Shown: positions 1-5,181 of the stretch, one piece after another
How the letters are laid out: each line of letters opens with the position of its first letter
How positions within the stretch are numbered: position 1 is the first letter of the stretch
NCBI GenBank assembly: GCA_016200785.1
Contig: JACQED010000629.1
Span: 1-9,333, forward strand
Direction of reading: 5' to 3'
Origin: Chloroflexota bacterium
GTDB taxonomy: Bacteria > Chloroflexota > Anaerolineae > Anaerolineales > JACQED01
DNA length: 9,333 nt
Made by a program: the position numbers and the translations under genes
The notes under the pieces: model-generated
Databases searched by the model: none
Told to the model about the DNA's origin: nothing
Seen by the model: only the letters and a program-made list of their open reading frames with translations

Positions 1-339
1 AAGAAGCGAAAAGAGGAGATCGAAGTCCGCAACACCGCCGATCAGGCGATCTACACTTCGGAGAAGGCCCTGCGCGACGGCGGCGACAAGGTGCCCGCCG
101 ACGTCAAGAGCGCCGTGGAAAAGAAAGTGGAAGCCGTGCGCGGTGCGCTCAACGGGAAAGACACGGAAGCCATCCGGCGCGCGACGAACGAACTCTTCCA
201 GGAAGCTCAGAAGATCGGCGCGGCGATGTACGGCCAGGCCGGGCCGGAGGCTGCGCCCGGCGGCGAAGGCGGTCCGCAAGGCCCGGGCGGCCCTTCAGGC
301 GGCGAGGATGTGGTTGAGGGGGAGTTCAAGGAGGCTTGA
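1..339 (+). CDS. dnaK: Chaperone DnaK (Hsp70), C-terminal fragment
   Basis: This is the last 112 residues of the Hsp70 chaperone, open at the window's left edge in frame 1. DnaK binds exposed hydrophobic peptides in an ATP-driven cycle with DnaJ and GrpE. The fragment is the helical lid subdomain: it begins in a charged KKRKEEIEVRN stretch, continues through the typical ADQAIYTSEKAL helix and ends with the Gly/Pro-rich disordered tail. The final residues, EDVVEGEFKEA, match the usual acidic DnaK C-terminus (DVVDAEFEEV-like). The ATPase and substrate-binding domains lie outside the window. dnaJ follows at 1256, but an unrelated gene sits between the two. Identification rests on the lid sequence, the acidic tail and the dnaJ context. 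Confidence 0.93.
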   Translation, partial: KKRKEEIEVRNTADQAIYTSEKALRDGGDKVPADVKSAVEKKVEAVRGALNGKDTEAIRRATNELFQEAQKIGAAMYGQAGPEAAPGGEGGPQGPGGPSGGEDVVEGEFKEA

Positions 340-346
340 TTTCAGC

Positions 347-1135
347 ATGCCGCCTCGCCGCCCCGCCTTGCGGAATTCCACGCCGCCACGAGATGGGCCG
401 CGCCGATTGCGCTCGCGCCGACTCGATCCGATCTTCGCGCGGCTGGCGCGGGCATTCTTCCGACGCTATCCGAGGCTCAAAGCCCTCGCCTTTTACGGGT
501 CGCGGGCAGCCGGGCTGGGCAGTCGGCGCAGCGACTACGATGTGATGCTTTTCCTCTCCGGCGGCCTAGACTGGAACGAACGCTACGAAGCAGCCGAACA
601 GATCGGCCGGCGATTCGGCGTCAAGTTGGAAGTGAACGTGGCCTCGCCGCGCAGTGTCGAGTGGCACTATCGTTTGTTCCCCGACTTTCGATTTCTTTTG
701 AGGGACGCGATCATTTTCGGCGATGGTCGCATCGTCAATGGACACAGAGACCTGCCGCCCGTCGCCAAAGAAGGGTTGTGGGATTCGGTCATCGAGTCGG
801 AGATCTATCAAGAAACGGCACAAGCGCACCGCGACGATTCCGCATGGTGCGCCGAGTGGTATTTTCGGGCTCTCCGGAAAGTTGTCATTGCCGAGTCTGT
901 GATCGAGGGTCAGTACAGCCAGCAGCACTTTCGCCAAAGACTGATCGAACTACTGGGCGGCCCACTGGCACGCAAAATGAATCGGCCCTCCGCCCGGTTC
1001 TCGCACCAACAGATTGCGCATCTCGAGCAAGTCACGCGCGGAAAGATCGCCGAGATCAAGGAGAGAGTGGCTTCTCTGGCGAAGAATGAGTCTGATCGCT
1101 TTTTGGCCGAACTGCGAGCGAAGCAGCGCAACTAA
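347..1135 (+). CDS. Nucleotidyltransferase-fold protein between dnaK and dnaJ
   Basis: This 262-residue protein has a DNA polymerase beta-like (minimal) nucleotidyltransferase signature. GSRAAGLGSRRSDYDVMLF at residues 51-69 gives the Gly-Ser loop and the metal-binding pair D63 and D65. E95 in VKLEVNV is a candidate third carboxylate. Such domains transfer NMP to proteins, RNA or small molecules; the substrate here is unknown. Residues 140-260 are predicted helical and charged, like the helical partner half of kanamycin-nucleotidyltransferase- or HEPN-type proteins, but I see no clear HEPN catalytic R..H motif. I chose the ATG at 347, 7 bases after the dnaK stop, with AAGGAGG at 328-334 inside the end of dnaK. 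The basic N-terminal 24 residues are poorly protein-like, so TTG at 407 is an alternative. GC falls to about 48% over 661-720, which hints at foreign origin. The family call is firm; the role is not. Confidence 0.75.
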   Translation: MPPRRPALRNSTPPRDGPRRLRSRRLDPIFARLARAFFRRYPRLKALAFYGSRAAGLGSRRSDYDVMLFLSGGLDWNERYEAAEQIGRRFGVKLEVNVASPRSVEWHYRLFPDFRFLLRDAIIFGDGRIVNGHRDLPPVAKEGLWDSVIESEIYQETAQAHRDDSAWCAEWYFRALRKVVIAESVIEGQYSQQHFRQRLIELLGGPLARKMNRPSARFSHQQIAHLEQVTRGKIAEIKERVASLAKNESDRFLAELRAKQRN

Positions 1136-1224
1136 TGGCCGCCAGCCGGAAAGGGAAGAAGAGGTGGCTGAAGCAGTTGAGAGAGCGCGGCCGGAAATTG
1201 AGCGGTGGGCCAATGCCGAAATGA
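1135..1224 (+). CDS. Possible 29-residue basic micro-ORF
   Basis: This ORF encodes a very basic peptide beginning MAASRKGKKRWLKQLRERG. Its ATG overlaps the preceding stop as TAATG (1133-1137). Its TGA overlaps the next ATG as ATGA (1221-1224), which opens an 11-codon ORF (MKTKKKPKKKR) that itself ends in TAATG at the dnaJ start. Stop/start overlaps are typical of translational coupling. There is no strong Shine-Dalgarno. A different reading frame (1164-1256) across the same bases is also open, so this may be only a coupling spacer or chance. I recognise no family. Confidence 0.28.
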   Translation: MAASRKGKKRWLKQLRERGRKLSGGPMPK

Positions 1225-1256
1225 AGACAAAGAAGAAGCCCAAGAAGAAAAGGTAA
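1164..1256 (+). CDS. Alternative 30-residue micro-ORF (GTG start) ending at dnaJ start
   Basis: This is a competing reading of the nucleotidyltransferase–dnaJ gap. A GTG start preceded by an A/G-rich stretch (AAGGGAAGAAGAG) gives a peptide with an amphipathic acidic segment (VAEAVERARPEIERWANAE) and a basic tail KTKKKPKKKR. Its TAA overlaps the dnaJ ATG as TAATG (1254-1258). The frame is open upstream to about 1014 inside the nucleotidyltransferase gene. The helix-plus-basic-tail design looks somewhat more protein-like than the other frame, but codon bias does not separate them. No family is recognised. Confidence 0.2.
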   Translation: MAEAVERARPEIERWANAEMKTKKKPKKKR

Positions 1257-2362
1257 TGGCAACCAAGCGCGACTACTACGCCGTGCTCGGCGTCAACAAG
1301 GGCGCGAGCGGCGATGAGATCAAGGGCGCGTATCGCCGTCTCGCCAAGCAGTATCATCCCGACGTGAACAAAGCGTCGGACGCCGAGGAGAAATTCAAGG
1401 AGGTCAACGAGGCCTACGCCGTTCTCTCGGACGATGAGAAGCGGCGCGCCTACGATCGCTTCGGCCACGCCGGACTCCAGGGCAGTGACGTTGACTTCTC
1501 CGGGATGGGCTTCGGCGACATCTTCGGCGAGTTCTTCGGCTTCAGTTCGCGCGGCGCGGCGGGCCGGCGTGGGCCGCGCCGTGGCGCCGACCTGCGCTAC
1601 GACCTCACCATCACGTTCGAAGAAGCCGCGTTCGGCGTTGACAAGACAATCGACGTCACGCGCAACGACATGTGCCCCTCCTGCCGTGGCTCCGGCGCGG
1701 AACCCGGCACGACGCCCAGCCGTTGCCAGACTTGCCGGGGCACGGGCGAAGTGCGCCAACGCCGCGAGACCTTCCTCGGCGCGATGGTGACCTCCACCAC
1801 CTGCCCCACCTGCCGCGGCACCGGCGAGGTGATCGACACGCCGTGCCACATGTGCCGGGGGCGCACGCAGATCCAAGTCACGCGGCGTCTGAACGTGAAC
1901 ATCCCGGCCGGCATAGACAACGGGATGCAGATCCGCCTGACCGGCGAAGGCGAGCCGGGACTCAACGGCGGCCCGCACGGCAACCTGTACGTCTTCGTCA
2001 GCATCGAGCCTCACGCCTACTTCCGGCGGCAGGGCGATCACGTCGTCGTCGAAATCGCGATCAACGTCGCGCAAGCCGCGTTGGGCGACACAATTCAGGT
2101 GCCGACCATTGATGGGCAGGAGAACCTCGCTATCCCCGCCGGCACTCAGCCCGGCAAAATATTCCGTATGCGCGGCAAAGGCTTTCCTCGCCTCCAGCGC
2201 AACAGCCGGGGCGATCAACTGGTCGTCCTCCACGTTGCGATCCCCTCTCATCTCACCGACGAGCAGAAACGCCTCTTCAAAGAACTGGGTAAGACGATGG
2301 AGTCTGAAGCCCGGCCGGAGGAGAAAGGCTTCTTCGAACGGCTGAAAGACGTATTGGGGTAA
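1256..2362 (+). CDS. dnaJ: Chaperone protein DnaJ (Hsp40, type I)
   Basis: DnaJ stimulates the ATPase of DnaK and delivers unfolded clients to it in the cytoplasm. The 368-residue product has the full type I layout. The J-domain spans residues 4-70 with the essential HPD at 34-36. A Gly/Phe-rich linker follows (about 71-104). The zinc-binding region has four CxxC pairs: C140/C143, C157/C160, C183/C186 and C197/C200. The C-terminal substrate-binding/dimerisation region runs from about 208 to 345. The first three zinc repeats are canonical CxxCxGxG, while the fourth reads CHMCRGRT and lacks the last glycine. I chose ATG 1256 because the J-domain begins MATKRDYYAVLGV. The start overlaps the previous frame's TAA, and the only purine-rich site (AAAAGG, 1248-1253) is very close, so translation is probably coupled. 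prmA follows after a repeat-filled gap. Confidence 0.96.
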   Translation: MATKRDYYAVLGVNKGASGDEIKGAYRRLAKQYHPDVNKASDAEEKFKEVNEAYAVLSDDEKRRAYDRFGHAGLQGSDVDFSGMGFGDIFGEFFGFSSRGAAGRRGPRRGADLRYDLTITFEEAAFGVDKTIDVTRNDMCPSCRGSGAEPGTTPSRCQTCRGTGEVRQRRETFLGAMVTSTTCPTCRGTGEVIDTPCHMCRGRTQIQVTRRLNVNIPAGIDNGMQIRLTGEGEPGLNGGPHGNLYVFVSIEPHAYFRRQGDHVVVEIAINVAQAALGDTIQVPTIDGQENLAIPAGTQPGKIFRMRGKGFPRLQRNSRGDQLVVLHVAIPSHLTDEQKRLFKELGKTMESEARPEEKGFFERLKDVLG

Positions 2363-2421
2363 CTGGTGACTGGTGATCGGTAACTGGTTATTGGTGATTG
2401 GAGATTTGGAGTTTGGAGTTT
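2358..2421 (+). repeat. Degenerate tandem repeat spanning dnaJ stop to prmA start
   Basis: The whole dnaJ–prmA junction is made of short G/T-rich repeats. GGTAACTGGT occurs at 2358-2367, where it supplies the dnaJ TAA, and again at 2379-2388. TGGTGA occurs at 2364, 2371 and 2392. The unit then changes to TTTGGAG, with TTTGGAGTTTGG at 2405-2416. The likely prmA ribosome-binding site and TTG start are built from these repeat units. The 12-mer at 2405-2416 recurs exactly at 3151-3162 inside prmA. Confidence 0.8.
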
Positions 2422-3375
2422 CTTGAAGTCGCCCTCACCGTCTCCGGCGAACTGGCCGAGGCTGTGGCCGATGTGCTGACGCGCTTCGCGCCGAACGGCG
2501 TCGCCACCGAGGCGACCACGTTCCGCGAGTTTGACGACGTAGAGACGACCGGGGCGATCGTCTCATCCGGGTTAGTCGTCTCTCCCGGCCCCGTCATCGT
2601 CCGCGCTTATCTCCCCGACGACAATCAACTCGAAGACAAGCGCACCCGTCTAAGCGAGGCCCTCTGGCACTTGCGCCAACTGGCCGCGCACTCTGGCCTG
2701 AGCATTCCCGAACCTGAATTTCGCACCGTCGCCCAAGCCGATTGGGCCGAGCAGTGGAAAGAACACTTTCTGCCGATCCGCATTGGCCGCCGATTGATCG
2801 TCGTTCCGGCATGGCTCTCCCCCGAACTTGCGCCGGACGACGTGCCGCTTCGCCTCGACCCCGGCATGGCCTTCGGCACCGGCACGCATCCCACAACGCA
2901 ACTGTGCCTCGCCGCAATTGAAAGTTATCTGCGGCCCGGCGATTCCGTCCTCGACCTCGGCGCCGGCTCCGGCATCCTCGCCATCGCCGCCGCAAAGCTA
3001 GAGACATTCCATGGAACGTCTCCACCCGGCCGTATCCTCGCGCTAGACATTGACGACGACGCCGTCAGAGTGGCGCGCGAGAACATCGCGGCCAACGGCG
3101 TCGCCGCCTCGGTTCAAGCGAGACTCGGCTCCCTCCCTGACGCTTTGGGCTTTGGAGTTTGGGATTTGGTAGTTGCCAATATCCTTTCGTCGGTGATCAT
3201 CAGACTCCTCGGCGAAGGGCTGGCGAAGACAGTCGCGCCGGGCGGCACGTTGATCTTGTCGGGGATTCTGGAGACGCAGGCCGTGGAAGTCGAAAGCGCC
3301 CTGCGGGAGGCAGGGATGGAAGTGAAGGAGCGGAGGCAGATGGGAGAGTGGGTGGCGATCGTCGCCAGTCCCTAA
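2413..3375 (+). CDS. prmA: Ribosomal protein L11 methyltransferase
   Basis: PrmA uses S-adenosylmethionine to methylate lysines and the N-terminus of ribosomal protein L11. The 320-residue protein has the N-terminal substrate-recognition region (starting MEFLEVALTV), the family motif DPGMAFGTGTHPTT (about 152-165), the SAM-binding motif VLDLGAGSGILAI, the acidic loop ALDIDDDAV, and the substrate/cofactor motif DLVVANIL. I chose TTG at 2413 because it matches the short family N-terminus and has GGAG at 2400-2403, nine bases upstream; TTG at 2398 is a 5-residue-longer alternative. Two stretches look like repeat-derived insertions: ETFHGTSPP after motif I, encoded by a palindrome at 3001-3022, and ALGFGVW before the VVANIL motif, encoded by a TTTGGAG-type repeat. 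The catalytic motifs themselves are intact, so the enzyme is probably functional. The stop overlaps the convergent transpeptidase gene by 4 bases. Confidence 0.93.
   Translation: MEFLEVALTVSGELAEAVADVLTRFAPNGVATEATTFREFDDVETTGAIVSSGLVVSPGPVIVRAYLPDDNQLEDKRTRLSEALWHLRQLAAHSGLSIPEPEFRTVAQADWAEQWKEHFLPIRIGRRLIVVPAWLSPELAPDDVPLRLDPGMAFGTGTHPTTQLCLAAIESYLRPGDSVLDLGAGSGILAIAAAKLETFHGTSPPGRILALDIDDDAVRVARENIAANGVAASVQARLGSLPDALGFGVWDLVVANILSSVIIRLLGEGLAKTVAPGGTLILSGILETQAVEVESALREAGMEVKERRQMGEWVAIVASP
3001..3022. repeat. 22-bp near-perfect palindrome inside prmA
   Basis: Half-sites GAGACATTCCA and TGGAACGTCTC form an inverted repeat around CATG with one mismatched pair (A3006 against C3017). It lies in frame in prmA and encodes part of ETFHGTSPP, between SAM motif I and the acidic loop. 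GAGACGTTCCATGG-type palindromes are, to my recollection, dispersed repeats in Chloroflexota and cyanobacterial genomes; that is memory, not a search. Confidence 0.75.
3151..3168 (+). repeat. In-frame copy of TTTGGAG repeat inside prmA
   Basis: TTTGGAGTTTGG at 3151-3162 is identical to 2405-2416 at the start of the same gene and is followed by the variant GATTTG. With the preceding TTTGGGC it encodes ALGFGVWDL just before the conserved VVANIL. The reading frame is kept. Confidence 0.65.
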
Positions 3376-4382
3376 ATCACCTTCACCCTCGTCCACAGTG
3401 CATTCGGATCGTTCGACCGATAGGCGGCGATCGTGTCGTAACCAATGACCGGGTGCGTCCAGCGCCAGATCCACTTTGAGTCGTCCGGCCTGAGATTGAC
3501 ACAGCCATGGCTCATGGGCGTGCCGAAGTTGTTGTGCCAGTAAGTCGAGTGAGTCGCCGCCTTCGTGCCAGTAAAGTAGAAGACGAATCCGACGCCAGTC
3601 ACGCCGTAGCGATCCGATCCCGCGCCGCCGGTCATGTACTTCGACATGCGCTTCTCGACGCCCAGGAATTCGCCCGGCGGCGTGAAGTAGTCGCCCGAGG
3701 GCCAGCGTTTGCCGGTCGAAGTTCTAGCCGAGTAGACCGGGCTGCCGCTCTCGAACGCGGTCACGACTTGCGCCGGGCGATCCACTACGATCAATTTGTC
3801 GGTGACATCGGGCGAGATCGGCGTCAACTCCTCCGGGCCGATGATTCGCACGTGCTCGCCGGGAACCCAGCGAAACGGCGTCGCGCCGTCGTCATTCGTC
3901 AGGCCGTACCAGATTTTCCCGGCGGCGTCCGCCTGCGCCCAGCGGACGCGATGAATCTCGCTGTAATACAACTTGGTGACGCCGAGGCCGCCCGGCGAAC
4001 TTGCGCCGTGGGCGATCGGGATCGAGACTTCACCCCACTTGCCCGCGCCGACATCCACGAGCGGCGCGTTGATGACCCACTGGCAGGGCTGGATGAACGA
4101 CGAATAGACCCAACCTTCGGCGATCTGAAACCAGATATTGTTGTGCGGATAAATCCCTTCGCCCTCAGACTGCCCGATGACTTCGACGACCTCGTCGAAT
4201 TTCTTGCGCCCGACCTGCCGGCTCTTCCAAGTAGGCCCTTCATAGACTGTCACCGGCGTCGTCGGGCGGCCAAAGAACAGCGTATCGGCGCTGACCGTCT
4301 TCGCCGGGAAGATCGCCGCGGCCACGCCGGCGCCGGCCAGTTTCAAGAAGTCTCGACGTGAAATCGAAATACCGCGCTTCAT
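3372..4382 (-). CDS. Tat-exported L,D-transpeptidase (YkuD family)
   Basis: This 336-residue exported enzyme should form 3-3 peptidoglycan cross-links or attach proteins to the wall, acting outside the membrane. Residues 1-32 are a twin-arginine signal: SRRDFLKLAGAG with the RR at 9-10, a hydrophobic stretch, and a likely cleavage site near VSA-DTL. Residues about 41-98 look like an SH3-type wall-binding module, and a second similar beta-rich segment spans about 105-185. The YkuD catalytic domain runs from about 195 to the end, with the hallmark H278...SHGCVNL; C294 is the nucleophile and H292 lies beside it. All catalytic residues are present. The start ATG has AGGAG 13 bases upstream, somewhat distant. 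The stop overlaps the convergent prmA stop. It is transcribed alone; a candidate promoter lies at 4504-4512. Family assignment is strong; the physiological substrate is inferred. Confidence 0.92.
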   Translation of the reverse strand: MKRGISISRRDFLKLAGAGVAAAIFPAKTVSADTLFFGRPTTPVTVYEGPTWKSRQVGRKKFDEVVEVIGQSEGEGIYPHNNIWFQIAEGWVYSSFIQPCQWVINAPLVDVGAGKWGEVSIPIAHGASSPGGLGVTKLYYSEIHRVRWAQADAAGKIWYGLTNDDGATPFRWVPGEHVRIIGPEELTPISPDVTDKLIVVDRPAQVVTAFESGSPVYSARTSTGKRWPSGDYFTPPGEFLGVEKRMSKYMTGGAGSDRYGVTGVGFVFYFTGTKAATHSTYWHNNFGTPMSHGCVNLRPDDSKWIWRWTHPVIGYDTIAAYRSNDPNALWTRVKVI

Positions 4383-4417
4383 CCTGTCACCGCAACTCCT
4401 CTCACATCTGAAAAGCC

Positions 4418-4492
4418 GTTACCACAACGTCACACAGCCACCAAGGTCGCCAAGTTGCGTGCTTCTTCGTGCCTTCGTGTCTTCGTGGTAAC
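4418..4492. repeat. 75-bp element with 8-bp terminal inverted repeats and CTTCGTGN tandem units
   Basis: Perfect inverted ends GTTACCAC (4418-4425) and GTGGTAAC (4485-4492) bound the element. Inside are three tandem 8-mers CTTCGTGN (4465-4488) and a GCCACCAAGGTCGCCAAG segment. It reads as a small non-coding mobile or miniature repeat. I recall similar CACGAAG-type repeats from intergenic regions of many environmental genomes. It lies between the candidate promoter and the start of the transpeptidase gene, so it would be transcribed in that gene's leader. Confidence 0.6.
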
Positions 4493-4595
4493 TTATCCAG
4501 TAAATTATCACAGTCGTTCCTGTCATGCAAGTCCACACCTTACCCTCACGTTGGATGCCCCGGGCCACAAAGCGCGCCGAGCCGATAGAACGCAA
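4493..4595. other. Intergenic stretch between transpeptidase and infA
   Basis: Apart from the candidate promoter at 4504-4512, I see no coding frame, RNA gene or strong structure in this stretch. It separates the transpeptidase leader from the hairpin that closes the infA operon. An open plus-strand frame here has no ribosome-binding site or recognisable sequence. Confidence 0.4.
4504..4512 (-). promoter_or_regulatory. Candidate extended -10 promoter for the L,D-transpeptidase
   Basis: On the minus strand the bases read TGTGATAAT: a TG-extended -10 with GATAAT differing from consensus in one base. A weak -35-like TTGCAT lies 15 bases further upstream. Transcription would start near 4497 and run through the repeat element into the gene. 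The evidence is motif only. Confidence 0.35.
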
Positions 4596-4621
4596 ACCGC
4601 CCCTCCCTATCGAGGGGCGGT
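4596..4621 (-). terminator. Hairpin terminator of the S1–S21–IF-1 operon
   Basis: ACCGCCCCTC (4596-4605) and GAGGGGCGGT (4612-4621) form a perfect 10-bp GC-rich stem with a 6-base loop, 30 bases downstream of the infA stop. On the minus strand it is followed by TTTGCGTTCT, an interrupted T-tract. The plus-strand side has none, which supports minus-strand use. The short T-run makes efficiency uncertain. Confidence 0.6.
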
Positions 4622-4651
4622 CGAGTCTGCCAATAAATCCGCGAAGAGTAA

Positions 4652-4918
4652 CTAGACGGTTGCTTCGTCCGGAGCCACTTCGGTCCGGCTCTTGAAGCGG
4701 TAGGTGATCCGCCCGCGCGTCAGATCGTACGGCGACAGTTCCACCTTCACCCGGTCGCCGAGCAGAATACGGATGTAGTATTTCCGCATCTTGCCCGACA
4801 GATACGCCAACACCGTGTGCCCGTTGGCGAGTTCCACCCGGAAGTTAGTCGCCGGCAACGCCTCGACGACGGTGCCTTCGACTTCTATTTTCTCTTCTCG
4901 TTTTTCTTTTGCCACCAT
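4652..4918 (-). CDS. infA: Translation initiation factor IF-1
   Basis: IF-1 occupies the A site of the 30S subunit during initiation and helps IF-2 and IF-3 select the start. The 88-residue protein is a single S1/OB-fold: EGTVVEALPATNFRVEL, then NGHTVLAYLSGKMRK, then LGDRVKVELSPYDLTRGRITYRFK, all highly conserved. It is longer than the usual ~72 residues because of a short charged N-terminus (VAKEKREEK) and an acidic tail (about 77-88). The ATG at 4918 is supported by GGAG 8 bases upstream (4927-4930) and a second TAAGGAG at 4934-4940. A longer frame from TTG 4984, overlapping the rpsU TGA, has no such support. It is the last gene of the operon after rpsU. Confidence 0.96.
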   Translation of the reverse strand: MVAKEKREEKIEVEGTVVEALPATNFRVELANGHTVLAYLSGKMRKYYIRILLGDRVKVELSPYDLTRGRITYRFKSRTEVAPDEATV

Positions 4919-4980
4919 ATTCGATTCTCCGTTCTCCTTACGCGCTGGCGGACCACCGACGACCCTGATCTCGTCCGTCT

Positions 4981-5181
4981 TCAATCATCATACGTCCGGC
5001 GCTGGCGGCGCTTGATCCGCCGGATAGCCTTCTTCTTCTGAATGCGGCGCAGCTCGCTCTTCGAGACGAACCAGCGTTTGCGCCGGACCACTGAGAGCAC
5101 ACCGCTCTTCGCAACTTTCTTGCGAAAGCGCTTGAGCAGTTGATCCTGGCTCTCATTCGGCCGCAACGTCACCGATGTCAT
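4981..5181 (-). CDS. rpsU: Small ribosomal subunit protein bS21
   Basis: S21 is a small basic protein of the 30S platform, near the 3' end of 16S rRNA, and is involved in initiation. The 66-residue product shows the family pattern: VTLRPNESQDQLLKRFRKKVAKSG at the N-terminus, then RRKRWFVSKSELRRIQKKKA and a Lys/Arg-rich C-terminal helix. I chose ATG 5181, with GGAGG at 5190-5194 and an 8-base spacer; a GTG at 5190 would lie inside that Shine-Dalgarno. The first 29 bases, together with the ribosome-binding site, lie within the 3' end of the S1-domain gene, implying coupled translation. infA follows after 62 bases. Confidence 0.95.
   Translation of the reverse strand: MTSVTLRPNESQDQLLKRFRKKVAKSGVLSVVRRKRWFVSKSELRRIQKKKAIRRIKRRQRRTYDD

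Noticed and set aside
950..2251. Long 433-codon open frame on the minus strand opposite dnaJ
   Set aside because: It is a composition artefact of the GC-rich dnaJ codons. Its translation is low complexity (Ala/Arg/Val/Asp-rich) with no family motif, and dnaJ is unmistakable on the other strand.
3507..4361. 284-codon plus-strand frame opposite the L,D-transpeptidase
   Set aside because: It is an antisense shadow. The minus-strand gene has a Tat signal and the intact SHGC catalytic motif.
4465..4488. Tandem 8-mers considered as a CRISPR-like array
   Set aside because: The units are only 8 bases, directly adjacent and without spacers. They belong to an inverted-repeat-bounded element.
4455..4655. 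66-codon plus-strand frame in the intergenic region before infA
   Set aside because: It begins inside the CTTCGTGN repeat element, crosses the infA terminator hairpin, and has no ribosome-binding site or recognisable sequence.
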